NCBI GenBank assembly: GCA_947175645.1
Contig: CAMWNP010000003.1
Coordinates: 1-64,000 of the forward strand
DNA length: 64,000 bases
From: an uncultured Porphyromonadaceae bacterium
Lineage (GTDB): Bacteria > Bacteroidota > Bacteroidia > Bacteroidales > Muribaculaceae
Direction: 5' to 3'
Below, piece after piece: positions 47,329 through 55,873 of this stretch. The first letter of the stretch is position 1. Every line of letters begins with the position of its first letter. The position numbers and the translations under genes are program-made. The notes under the pieces were generated by a model that ran no database searches, was not told where the DNA came from, and was given only the letters and a program-made list of their open reading frames with translations.

Positions 47329-49053
47329 TCAGCCTATTGTTCGCACGTCTTGCTCGAAACATTCAGGTCTGATGGCTCTTTTCTTCATCTTTGAGCGATA
47401 GGTGTAGACCGTAGCGACTGAGCAGCGGAGGAAGTTTGCGATCTTACCGCTGTCATCTATACCCAGGCGAATGAGGGCGAACAACCGGAGTTCCCGGTTC
47501 AACAGTTCCCCGGATTTCAGGGTGATTTCCTGACCGGGTTGCAGCAATGCGTTGAATTTTTCAACAAATGACGGATAGATGTTTAAAATCGCTTCATCGA
47601 ACCTGACGTAGAAATTTTTCAGAAGTTGGTCAGCCATCTCGGTTGATTCAAGTTTTTTCAATATCGTTGCCCGGTTGCCCCCCTGAAATGCAAGTATGCG
47701 CAATGTCTGCTGATAATGCTGGAGTGAAGATATGGCTGAGGAACAGTATTCCATGAACAGTCCGGCATATTGCTCCTTGGTCCTGTTGTACTCGCTAAGT
47801 TCCAAGTTCTTGTCAGCCAGTTCGCTGTTTGCGGTTTTCAGTTCCTCCGATAATTCACTCAGTTCGTTGTTATTCTTCTTCATCTGTTCGTTCGCAATCC
47901 TGAGTCTGTCAGAAAGAGTGCTTAACTCATGGTTGGCAGCGGTCACCTTGTCTTTTGCCTTGCGGAGACTCCGGAACTGGACCAGCAGGAGCACGACGGT
48001 CAACAGGAGGATAAAAGAGAGTACACCGCTGATCCACACCATCACTTTACGTCTGTCATTAAGTTCCTTCTGAACCGTGGAATATGCGTCATCAATGACC
48101 GGGAGCATCTTGCTTGACTGAGCATTACGCATCATAGCCGAATAGAAATTAGCGTCGGCGATGCTCTTTTTCAGATAGCGGTTGGCTCGCTCCACATCCC
48201 CCTCCTCAAACATCAAGGTGGCCATTTCGCGGAACGACATGTTCTCTTTCACCGCTCCTTCGGTGTCAGATATGGCGCTCATCACAATGAATCGTTTGTA
48301 GTCATCGGTTCTTCCTGCAGTCTTATAGATGTAAGCGAGTGTTGAGGCTATTATGGAGTATTCACGCATACCTGACCTATACTGAGCGAGATTACTCTCA
48401 AGAGCCTTGATGGCGGTGTCAGGATCTCCGTTACGAGCGAGTTCCGCCATCACGTAGACGAAATGGTTGAATGACTCCAGGTCGGCCACCTGACGTACAG
48501 AATCGGCATATAACGAACGTTTCAATTCATATTTCGTGGCGGTCTCATGCTCATTGGCATATTCGCTCAGATATTGCCAGATAGCGCAATATGTGGAGTA
48601 ATATGCTTCCATGATTTCACCTTTGACAGAGTCCTTGGGAATCTTCTCCATCGCTGACAGTGCATCCAGAAACAGTCCGGCATGTCCCAGCACGTCAGCC
48701 CTGCGTATGGTCAGAAGTGTGTGCTGACCCGGAATCTCCCTGACCTGAGGCCTTGAAAGATTCATATTAATGTAAGCAAGTGTAGAGTCGGCATTGTAAG
48801 CGTTGAACTCGTCGATAAGCGAGTTGATCAGATTTGTTTTTTCATCCTCGTCGATGGCGGCAGATGCCAGGATTGTGCGCAATGAGTCGATACGATGCTC
48901 CTTCAATAACTCATATTCATGGCTGCGGTCAATGACGCGGTCGAGTTCACTGTAGAGTTTCTGAAGTTCAGGATCCTGTTCCCGCTTCTCCGAGCCACAG
49001 GAAATCAAAAAGAGCGGAATTATGAATATAAGTATTAAATAAGATTGTTTCAT
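47329..49053 (-). CDS. susR: SusR-like membrane-bound transcription regulator (DUF6377)
   Basis: The 574-residue protein resembles SusR, the maltose-sensing activator of the starch system. It has a hydrophobic N-terminus with a lipobox-like ISC (Cys19), a helical TPR-like sensor region to about 330, one membrane span near 338-360, a coiled coil (about 365-430) and a C-terminal helix-turn-helix with KIANFLRCSVATVYTYRSKMK. The topology fits sensing in the periplasm and DNA binding inside. It lies upstream of susC on the same strand, as in Bacteroides. Confidence 0.82.
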   Translation of the reverse strand: MKQSYLILIFIIPLFLISCGSEKREQDPELQKLYSELDRVIDRSHEYELLKEHRIDSLRTILASAAIDEDEKTNLINSLIDEFNAYNADSTLAYINMNLSRPQVREIPGQHTLLTIRRADVLGHAGLFLDALSAMEKIPKDSVKGEIMEAYYSTYCAIWQYLSEYANEHETATKYELKRSLYADSVRQVADLESFNHFVYVMAELARNGDPDTAIKALESNLAQYRSGMREYSIIASTLAYIYKTAGRTDDYKRFIVMSAISDTEGAVKENMSFREMATLMFEEGDVERANRYLKKSIADANFYSAMMRNAQSSKMLPVIDDAYSTVQKELNDRRKVMVWISGVLSFILLLTVVLLLVQFRSLRKAKDKVTAANHELSTLSDRLRIANEQMKKNNNELSELSEELKTANSELADKNLELSEYNRTKEQYAGLFMEYCSSAISSLQHYQQTLRILAFQGGNRATILKKLESTEMADQLLKNFYVRFDEAILNIYPSFVEKFNALLQPGQEITLKSGELLNRELRLFALIRLGIDDSGKIANFLRCSVATVYTYRSKMKKRAIRPECFEQDVRTIG

Positions 49054-49121
49054 GGCATGTGATGAGATCGGTTAGTGGAGTCCCTACCGCCGGAGAACAA
49101 AACGTGGGACGGTTCCGGACG

Positions 49122-49153
49122 TAAAGTTATGAATAATTTCCATATTTGCCAAA
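49122..49153 (-). promoter_or_regulatory. Promoter of susR
   Basis: Minus-strand TTTG (49153-49150), 20 bp, TAACTTTA (49129-49122; one mismatch to TAnnTTTG), about 70 bases before the susR ATG. Confidence 0.45.
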
Positions 49154-49229
49154 ATGATATGGGTTTAACAGTCTTTTGTAACATTTGTTAAAAACAGGGA
49201 GTGCCAACCGTGAATATATTGATTTTTTG

Positions 49230-49237
49230 TATCTTTG
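49230..49237 (+). promoter_or_regulatory. -7 box of the endonuclease gene
   Basis: TATCTTTG, 32 bases before the ATG; the -33 element is not clear. Confidence 0.5.
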
Positions 49238-49269
49238 CAACCCTAAACCAATCTATAGTCACATTAACC

Positions 49270-51669
49270 ATGAATATTGCAAAAAAAATCTCCATACTGT
49301 CATTCCTTGCCCTGGGTTCGTCAGCCTTTTTCTTTTCACAGGGTGAGGCTCCATCAGGATATTATTCCAAGTGTGAAGGTAAAACCGGTCAGGCGTTGCT
49401 CAAGGCACTGCATGAAACAGTCGGCAGTCACACAGTTGTGTCGTACGACGGTCTGAACGAGGTGTTCAAGACCAGTGACGTGTATCCCGACGGAAAACTA
49501 TGGGACATGTACTCCACAAAACATTGGAACACAAGTGAAAAATGCGGTAGTTACAAGTTAGTGGGGGACTGTTGGAACAAGGAGCACTCGATGCCCAAGA
49601 GTTGGTTCAATAAGGCAACTCCCATGTACTCCGATGCCTTCCACCTCTATCCGACAGACGGAAAAGTCAATGGTCAGCGTTCAAACTTTCCTTTCGGAGA
49701 GTGTTCTGGGGGAAGTTCCCTCCCTTCATCAGGAGGAATCCAGGCTCTCGGCCGGCTTGGAACATCAACTTATCCGGGTTATACCGGCAAGGTGTTTGAG
49801 CCGGATGATCAGTACAAAGGAGACTTCGCGCGCACATATTTCTATATGGCTGCGGCTTATAACGACCGTATCTCAACCTGGAATTCCGATATGCTTGCCG
49901 GCAACAGTTATCCGGTGTATAACACCTGGGCTGTCAACATGCTGCTGAAATGGCATCGTCAGGATCAGGTCTCAAATAAAGAAACCACACGTAATGATGC
50001 GATTTACGCATATCAGAAAAACCGTAATCCGTTCATAGATCACCCTGAACTGGCTGAATATATCTGGGGAAACCAGCAGGGTGAGCCATGGTATCCCGGT
50101 GGAAAAATCGCCGCTATCATAGCAACTCCCGCCAACGGGACGGAAATCAATCTGGGTAAATCAGGAATTGATGTCAGCAAGGTGCGTCGCGTCAATATTG
50201 CCGCAAGCGGTCTGACATCAGCCATCACGGCCTCCGTTTCTGGGTCTTCCAATATCACCATCACCGGTAAACAACTTTCAGTTGACAACGTAAAGGCCGG
50301 TAACGCCTATGTTGAACTGACGCTGCTGGGATCACAGGCCGGCCAGGTTGCTGCCACCCTGACGCTCGTTTCAGGCGATGCCAAGTCAGTAGTTACAATC
50401 AAGGGTGAGGTTGTGAACGGTATTCCGGCCGAGGATGCAACTGAAGTGACCGAGGAATCGTTCCGCGCAAACTGGGTCAACATATCAGGCGACGGTGCGA
50501 TATACTCTCTTGACGTTACCCTAAACGGCGAATCTTTAGCAGGATATCCCCGCAATGTCTATGCCGAGGATGAATCAGAGGCGGTGACCGGACTTGAACC
50601 GGAAACCACTTATCAGTATATCCTTAGCGAGGGAGCGGTTAAATCAAATACTGTGACGGTAACCACCGCCGCTCCTGTTCCGGCCATATACCTGCTCTTT
50701 GACGGCGACCTTACTTTCGACGCCACTGCCGGCGAACCATCCGAGGTGTGGGAATTCCGTCTGGATGCAGAGAATATCTCCGGTGACATAACCGTCACGG
50801 TTGACTCACCTTTCCAACTCTCCACAAACAAGAGCAAGTGGTCTGATTCCATAATCCTTTCCCCTGAGGAAGACCGTTTCTACATCCGTCTTTTCTCAGC
50901 CACACCAGGTGTGTTCACTGCTGACCTTGAGGCTGAGGCCGGAGACTACACTTCTGACCATGTGGAAATCAAAGGAGTCGTAGGCAATGTTGCCGGTGAC
51001 TTCCTTGAGGATTTCGAGAAATCCGTGAAGGGTAACTACAACGACGGCGATTATGAGGGCACCACCGGCAACTGGTACTTTGCCAACGCGGGTGTCTACA
51101 AGGGGGATCATGCCTACGAGGGCTCCGGAGCCGTACGCTTCGGCAAAGTCAAGACACCCTGCTACATTGAAATGCAAAGTGACAAGTCGGGCGGTTGCGG
51201 AACAGTAACTTTCTACGCTGAAAAATGGTCGGCAAATGAGGCAACTCCTACCGTGACAGTCGATTATTCAACGGATGGCGGTGACACCTGGACAACCGGA
51301 CCATCTATTGAAATCACAGGTACCGAATATGCTCCGTATTCTGCCACAATCAACAAGACCGGTAACGTCAGAATCCGAATCAACCGTACGGCAGGCGCAC
51401 GTTTCATGCTTGACGCCCTTTCAATGACCCCCTACGGGATGTCAGGTGTCAACGAAGTTGAAGACTACCACACATGGGATGCTTACTGCCTTGAAGGTCA
51501 GTTGGTTATCGAAAATACAGGTATTACCAACCATGCAACCGTCTACGGAGTGGACGGTGTAGCCCGCTTCGACGGACTTCTTCCTGTGGGCGAGACTACT
51601 CTTAACCTCGCCCCCGGACTCTACATTGTTGTTGTTGATAACTTCTCCCGTCGCGTACTCGTGAAATAA
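49270..51669 (+). CDS. Secreted endonuclease I family nuclease with large C-terminal extension
   Basis: The 799-residue protein has a signal peptide, an endonuclease I (EndA-type, beta-beta-alpha metal) domain at about 25-290 with DCWNKEHSMPKSWF near 101-114 carrying the catalytic histidine and HLYPTDGKVNGQRSNFPFG near 130-148, several Ig-like beta domains (about 295-600), a jelly-roll-like part with ADGGDTW-type strands and a C-terminal segment GLYIVVVDNFSRRVLVK resembling a type IX type-A sorting end. It should act outside the cell on DNA. I start at 49270, where the signal begins; the longer frame overlaps the promoter. Confidence 0.85.
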   Translation: MNIAKKISILSFLALGSSAFFFSQGEAPSGYYSKCEGKTGQALLKALHETVGSHTVVSYDGLNEVFKTSDVYPDGKLWDMYSTKHWNTSEKCGSYKLVGDCWNKEHSMPKSWFNKATPMYSDAFHLYPTDGKVNGQRSNFPFGECSGGSSLPSSGGIQALGRLGTSTYPGYTGKVFEPDDQYKGDFARTYFYMAAAYNDRISTWNSDMLAGNSYPVYNTWAVNMLLKWHRQDQVSNKETTRNDAIYAYQKNRNPFIDHPELAEYIWGNQQGEPWYPGGKIAAIIATPANGTEINLGKSGIDVSKVRRVNIAASGLTSAITASVSGSSNITITGKQLSVDNVKAGNAYVELTLLGSQAGQVAATLTLVSGDAKSVVTIKGEVVNGIPAEDATEVTEESFRANWVNISGDGAIYSLDVTLNGESLAGYPRNVYAEDESEAVTGLEPETTYQYILSEGAVKSNTVTVTTAAPVPAIYLLFDGDLTFDATAGEPSEVWEFRLDAENISGDITVTVDSPFQLSTNKSKWSDSIILSPEEDRFYIRLFSATPGVFTADLEAEAGDYTSDHVEIKGVVGNVAGDFLEDFEKSVKGNYNDGDYEGTTGNWYFANAGVYKGDHAYEGSGAVRFGKVKTPCYIEMQSDKSGGCGTVTFYAEKWSANEATPTVTVDYSTDGGDTWTTGPSIEITGTEYAPYSATINKTGNVRIRINRTAGARFMLDALSMTPYGMSGVNEVEDYHTWDAYCLEGQLVIENTGITNHATVYGVDGVARFDGLLPVGETTLNLAPGLYIVVVDNFSRRVLVK

Positions 51670-51707
51670 TATCATTGTATTTGACTCGCGGAGAGTTAAA
51701 CGTTCAC

Positions 51708-51751
51708 AGACCCCGTTCCCCGGTATTGACAATTATTTGGGAACGGGGTCT
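51708..51751 (+). terminator. Hairpin with 13-bp perfect stem after the endonuclease gene
   Basis: AGACCCCGTTCCC at 51708-51720 pairs perfectly with GGGAACGGGGTCT at 51739-51751 around an 18-base loop. It is a compact relative of the ends of the 36508-36801 element. No T-run follows, so termination is likely but not sure. Confidence 0.6.
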
Positions 51752-51795
51752 CAATTGATGTTACTATTATCAAAAGCGGTCGGGGGGAGATTATA

Positions 51796-51826
51796 TTGCA
51801 GTTTTGAGAGAAATTTCGTAAATTTG
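51796..51826 (+). promoter_or_regulatory. Promoter of the OPT transporter gene
   Basis: TTG at 51796-51798, 20 bp, TAAATTTG at 51819-51826; the ATG is 38 bases on. Confidence 0.6.
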
Positions 51827-51863
51827 CGAGCATAAAACTAATCATTATCACTATTTAAATTAA

Positions 51864-53849
51864 ATGAGCAACAAACTGAATAACGCGGGGGTTCCGGAAG
51901 TCAATCCGGATATTGACCCCGTAGAATTGCCGGAGAACGCTTTCCGTGAACTGGCTGAGGACGAGGATTACCGTCCGCTTATGCACCCGGCCCGTGACTA
52001 TAAGGAGGCAACTCCATATTCCGTGGGGATGGGTCTTGTCCTTGCAGTGATATTCTCAGCCGCTGCAGCCTATCTGGGTTTGAAAGTGGGTCAGGTTTTC
52101 GAGGCCGCGATACCTATCGCCATCATCGCCGTGGGTCTGTCAGGAGCGCTCCGTCTGAAGAATCCGCTCGGACAGAATGTGCTTATACAGTCAATAGGGG
52201 CTTGTTCCGGAGTGATTGTGGCCGGTGCGATCTTCACCCTTCCGGCTATCTACATCCTGCAGGCGAAGTATCCTGAAATCACCACTGATTTCATGCAGGT
52301 TTTCCTCAGTTCACTGCTGGGCGGTGTGCTGGGCATCCTCTTTTTCATACCGTTCCGCCGCTATTTCGTAAAGGATATGCACGGAAAATATCCCTTCCCG
52401 GAAGCCACCGCCACCACACAGGTTCTGGCCAGCGGTCAGGGCTCTCAGAACAAGGGGCAGGCCCTGACCCTTGTTGTAGCATCGGTGATCGGAGGTGTGT
52501 ATGACTACATTGTGGCTACTTTCGGATGGTGGGCTGAGACTGTTTCAACCACCGCGTTCTCATGGGGACAGGCTGTGGTTGCCAAGACCAAACTTGTGTT
52601 GAGTTGCAACGTCGGTGCGGCTCTGCTCGGTCTGGGCTACATCATAGGTCTGAAATACGCTTTTATAATCACCGCCGGCTCGCTGTTCGTCTGGTGGGTT
52701 CTCATACCGCTTATGGGTACTTACGGCTCGGCTGAAATCGTGGCTATGGAGCCGCAGCAGATCTTCTCGGACTATGCCCGCATGATAGGTATCGGCGGTA
52801 TCGCCATGGCGGGTGTTCTCGGCATCATCAAGTCACGCGGTATCATCAAGCAGGCCTTCGGACTTGCGCGCAGTGAGTTCAAGGGATCGGCAAATAAGGC
52901 TGCCACGGTGCGCTGGCAGATGGATATTTCCATGAAGCACATAATGATGTTCGTCATCATAGCGCTGGTAGCGGTGTTCATTTTCTTCCAGTTCGGTGTT
53001 ATCCACAACTGGCTCCAGGCAGCCGTGGCGTGGGTGGTGGTTACGGTCATAGCGTTCCTCTTCACCACCGTTGCCGCCAATGCCATTGCTATCGTAGGTT
53101 CCAATCCGGTGTCAGGAATGACGCTGATGACTCTTATCATAGCATCGGCGATATTCGTGGCCATAGGTCTTGACGGTACCAAGGGTATTGTGGCGTCAAT
53201 GGTTATCGGCGGCGTTGTCTGCACGGCTCTGTCAATGGCGGGCGGTTTTGTCACCGACCTCAAGGTGGGCTACTGGCTTGGTTCCACTCCTAAAACCCAG
53301 GAGAAATGGAAGTTCCTCGGTACGCTGGTTTCAGCAGCAACCGTAGGAGGCGTTATGATGGTGCTCAATGAAGTCTACGGGTTCACCGGTGACAACGCCC
53401 TTGTGGCACCTCAGGCAAACGCTATGGCAAAGGTTATCGAGCCGCTGATGATGGGTGGCGATACCCCCTGGATTCTCTATATGGTCGGCGTTATACTTGC
53501 GCTTCTGCTCAACTGGCTCGGCGTTCCTGCACTGGCTTTCTGCCTGGGTATGTTCATACCTCTGTCATTGAATACGCCTTTGCTTGTGGGTGGTGCCATC
53601 GCATGGTTCGTAGGACGTTCATCCAAGAATCCCGAAGTCTGCGCAGCACGCCGTGACCGAGGAACGTTGATTTCATCGGGTCTTATAGCCGGTGGTGCGC
53701 TGTTCGGAGTGTTTGCGGCACTCACCCGTTTCCTCGGCTTCGAGTATGTCGCCGGCATCCCTGCCGTGAATCTCCAGATCTACGGCTGCATAGCATACGT
53801 GCTACTGATAGCCTATCTGCTTTGGGACACCTGCCGTGTGAAGAAATAA
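51864..53849 (+). CDS. OPT family oligopeptide transporter
   Basis: The 661-residue protein has about fourteen membrane spans. Features of the OPT family include the N-terminal YKEATPYSVGMGLVLAVIFS, the YFVKDMHGKYPFPEATATTQVLASG segment in two pieces near 165-190 and repeated GG(V/A) helices. Members move peptides or metal chelates with protons through the inner membrane. The acidic N-terminal 45 residues are cytoplasmic. Substrate is not predictable. It has its own promoter. Confidence 0.9.
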   Translation: MSNKLNNAGVPEVNPDIDPVELPENAFRELAEDEDYRPLMHPARDYKEATPYSVGMGLVLAVIFSAAAAYLGLKVGQVFEAAIPIAIIAVGLSGALRLKNPLGQNVLIQSIGACSGVIVAGAIFTLPAIYILQAKYPEITTDFMQVFLSSLLGGVLGILFFIPFRRYFVKDMHGKYPFPEATATTQVLASGQGSQNKGQALTLVVASVIGGVYDYIVATFGWWAETVSTTAFSWGQAVVAKTKLVLSCNVGAALLGLGYIIGLKYAFIITAGSLFVWWVLIPLMGTYGSAEIVAMEPQQIFSDYARMIGIGGIAMAGVLGIIKSRGIIKQAFGLARSEFKGSANKAATVRWQMDISMKHIMMFVIIALVAVFIFFQFGVIHNWLQAAVAWVVVTVIAFLFTTVAANAIAIVGSNPVSGMTLMTLIIASAIFVAIGLDGTKGIVASMVIGGVVCTALSMAGGFVTDLKVGYWLGSTPKTQEKWKFLGTLVSAATVGGVMMVLNEVYGFTGDNALVAPQANAMAKVIEPLMMGGDTPWILYMVGVILALLLNWLGVPALAFCLGMFIPLSLNTPLLVGGAIAWFVGRSSKNPEVCAARRDRGTLISSGLIAGGALFGVFAALTRFLGFEYVAGIPAVNLQIYGCIAYVLLIAYLLWDTCRVKK

Positions 53850-53868
53850 ATTTGAATATACTGTTTTT

Positions 53869-53900
53869 ACGCACCTCAATGCCTCGGCGTTGGGGTGCGT
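53869..53900 (+). other. Hairpin between the OPT and MATE genes
   Basis: A 15-bp stem with two G-T pairs (ACGCACCTCAATGCC with GGCGTTGGGGTGCGT) around loop TCG ends nine bases before the MATE ATG at 53910. There is no T-run after it, so it could be a processing or attenuating structure rather than a terminator. Confidence 0.55.
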
Positions 53901-53909
53901 TATCAATTA

Positions 53910-55208
53910 ATGGACTCAATAAATAAACAGATACTCCGTCTTGCCCTGCCGTCGATAGTGGCGAATATCACCACCCCTCTGTTGGCGTTGGTCGATACTG
54001 CCGTTACCGGTCACATGGGGAGTCCGGTGTTCATTGCCGCCATAGCCGTAGGCGGCACCATCTTCAACATGCTCTACTGGCTTTTCGGATTTCTCCGTTC
54101 AGGAACAGGTGGAATGACTGCTCAGGAGTATGGGGCGCGAAACCATCCGGAAGCGGTGAATGTGTTGCGCCGTTCGCTTATCGTGGCCGGAGTTATCGGT
54201 GTTGCGATAGTGGCGCTTCAGATTCCAGCGTTGAGTGTGGCACTGAGCCTGATGGATGTGGAGGGTGACACCAGGCTGTTGGTTGAACAGTATTTCCAGG
54301 TCACTGTGTTCGGTGCTCCTGCGGTGCTTTGCAGTTATGCCCTTGCGGGATGGTTCATAGGAATGCAGAACACGCGCTACCCGATGTGGAGTTCCATCGT
54401 TGTCAATGTGGTTAATATAGCGGTCAGTCTTACTGCTGTCTATCTTTTCCATTGGGGACTTGCCGGGGTGGCGGCCGGCACACTGATTGCCCAATGGACA
54501 GGCTGCCTGATGCTGCTGTGGCTCACCCGACGCTATGACGTAAGACTGTTTGGCAGAAAAGATCCATCGCCACTTTTCGGGAATGGAGCGCTGAAGCGTT
54601 TTTTTAATGTCAACAGTGACATCTTTTTGCGTACGCTTTGTCTGATAGCCGTTACGGTGTGGTTTACCCGACAGGGTGCGGAACAGGGCACGCTGATGCT
54701 TGCCGTAAACACCCTTCTGATGCAGTTTTTTATTATAACCAGTTATGTCACTGATGGTTTCGCTTTTGCGGCCGAGGCATTGAGCGGTAAATTCGTGGGT
54801 GAGCGTAATGGGGAAATGTTAAGGCTGACCATCCGTCGCACAATGTTGTGGGGTGGCGCTATAGGTTTTGGGTTCACCCTTGTTTATTTCGTTACCGGCG
54901 ATGGTTTCCTGCAACTGTTAAGTGATGATCCGGAAGTGATAGAGGCTGCCCGTCCTTATCGCTACTGGACCATGCTCATTCCTCTGGCAGGTTTCGCCGC
55001 CTTCATCTGGGACGGAGTGTTCATAGGAGCCACACGCACCCGTGCGCTGCTTGTGTCAATGGCAGTGGCCATGCTGTGGTTCTTCGGAATCCACCATCTG
55101 CTGAGTCCGCACTGGGGCAATGACGCGCTTTGGTTTGCGTTCGTCACCTATCTTGTGGTGCGAGGTGTGGTGCTGACGGTTATTTATTTTATCTCTTTGA
55201 GAAGTTGA
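53910..55208 (+). CDS. MATE family efflux transporter (DinF-like)
   Basis: The 432-residue protein has twelve spans in two related halves; LALPSIVANITTPLLALVDTAVTGHMG near 11-37 (in two segments) and FGFLRSGTGGMTAQEYGA near 62-79 are typical of DinF-type MATE pumps that expel cationic compounds with sodium or protons. The ATG at 53910 is chosen because the upstream GTG at 53895 lies inside the hairpin stem. Its 3' end overlaps folK on the other strand by 25 bp. Confidence 0.9.
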   Translation: MDSINKQILRLALPSIVANITTPLLALVDTAVTGHMGSPVFIAAIAVGGTIFNMLYWLFGFLRSGTGGMTAQEYGARNHPEAVNVLRRSLIVAGVIGVAIVALQIPALSVALSLMDVEGDTRLLVEQYFQVTVFGAPAVLCSYALAGWFIGMQNTRYPMWSSIVVNVVNIAVSLTAVYLFHWGLAGVAAGTLIAQWTGCLMLLWLTRRYDVRLFGRKDPSPLFGNGALKRFFNVNSDIFLRTLCLIAVTVWFTRQGAEQGTLMLAVNTLLMQFFIITSYVTDGFAFAAEALSGKFVGERNGEMLRLTIRRTMLWGGAIGFGFTLVYFVTGDGFLQLLSDDPEVIEAARPYRYWTMLIPLAGFAAFIWDGVFIGATRTRALLVSMAVAMLWFFGIHHLLSPHWGNDALWFAFVTYLVVRGVVLTVIYFISLRS

Positions 55209-55654
55209 GTTGATGTTTTGTTGAGAATAGGGTGACACCAGTCCGGCTCAAGTTGCGCCAACGGAATCAGTACGAAGTCGCGGAGGTGCATGCGCGGGTG
55301 AGGTACGGTGAGTTCAGGTGTGGTCACAACGTTTTGTCCGAGGTGGATTATGTCTATGTCGATGTTGCGGTCGCAGTAGGTGCCGTCAGGGTTGCGGTGT
55401 GGGGTTGATCCGAGATCACTCTCAATGGCCATTATTTCTTTGAGTAGCCTTGTGGGGGATAGCGCGGTAGTCAGTGATACCCCGATATTAGTGAAATCAT
55501 TTGGAGAATCATAGCCCCATGGTGGGGTTCTGACAGTCCCGGAGATACGCATGGAACCCTGCCGGGCAATCCGGTGTTCAACCAGAGCGATGGCTTCACG
55601 GATTATCGCCATGCTGTCGCCTGTGTTAGAGCCTATGTTGAGATGACACTGCAT
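55184..55654 (-). CDS. folK: 2-amino-4-hydroxy-6-hydroxymethyldihydropteridine pyrophosphokinase
   Basis: HPPK adds pyrophosphate from ATP to the pterin in folate synthesis. The 156-residue protein begins MQCHLNIGSNTGD and shows TPPWGYDSPNDFTN, and the signature DRNIDIDIIHLG near 106-117 followed by PHPRMHLRDFVLIPL. The start at 55654 fits the family; an earlier ATG adds 12 residues. Convergent with the MATE gene. It is far from folA, which lies at 15.6 kb. Confidence 0.93.
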   Translation of the reverse strand: MQCHLNIGSNTGDSMAIIREAIALVEHRIARQGSMRISGTVRTPPWGYDSPNDFTNIGVSLTTALSPTRLLKEIMAIESDLGSTPHRNPDGTYCDRNIDIDIIHLGQNVVTTPELTVPHPRMHLRDFVLIPLAQLEPDWCHPILNKTSTQLLKEIK

Positions 55655-55819
55655 ATTGATACGTAGAAGTTGAGAAGATTTTATTATCAAGCAGATGTTG
55701 GTTCTACTTATTTCATTTCTCTTTTCGGCGCTATTTCGTTTTTTTCATCAGTCGTGTAGTATCACTCGAAAATTGAAACGAACTTAGTATAAAATAATTT
55801 TCAACATCTACTTAAATAA

Positions 55820-55860
55820 AATAAGGTGTGCCAAAACACCCGGTTCTGACACACCTTATT
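55820..55860 (-). terminator. Terminator of the rimP-nusA-infB operon
   Basis: An 11-bp perfect stem AATAAGGTGTG/CACACCTTATT with a 19-base loop; on the minus strand it runs into TTATTTAAG. Confidence 0.75.
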
Positions 55861-55873
55861 GAGAATGAGTTTA

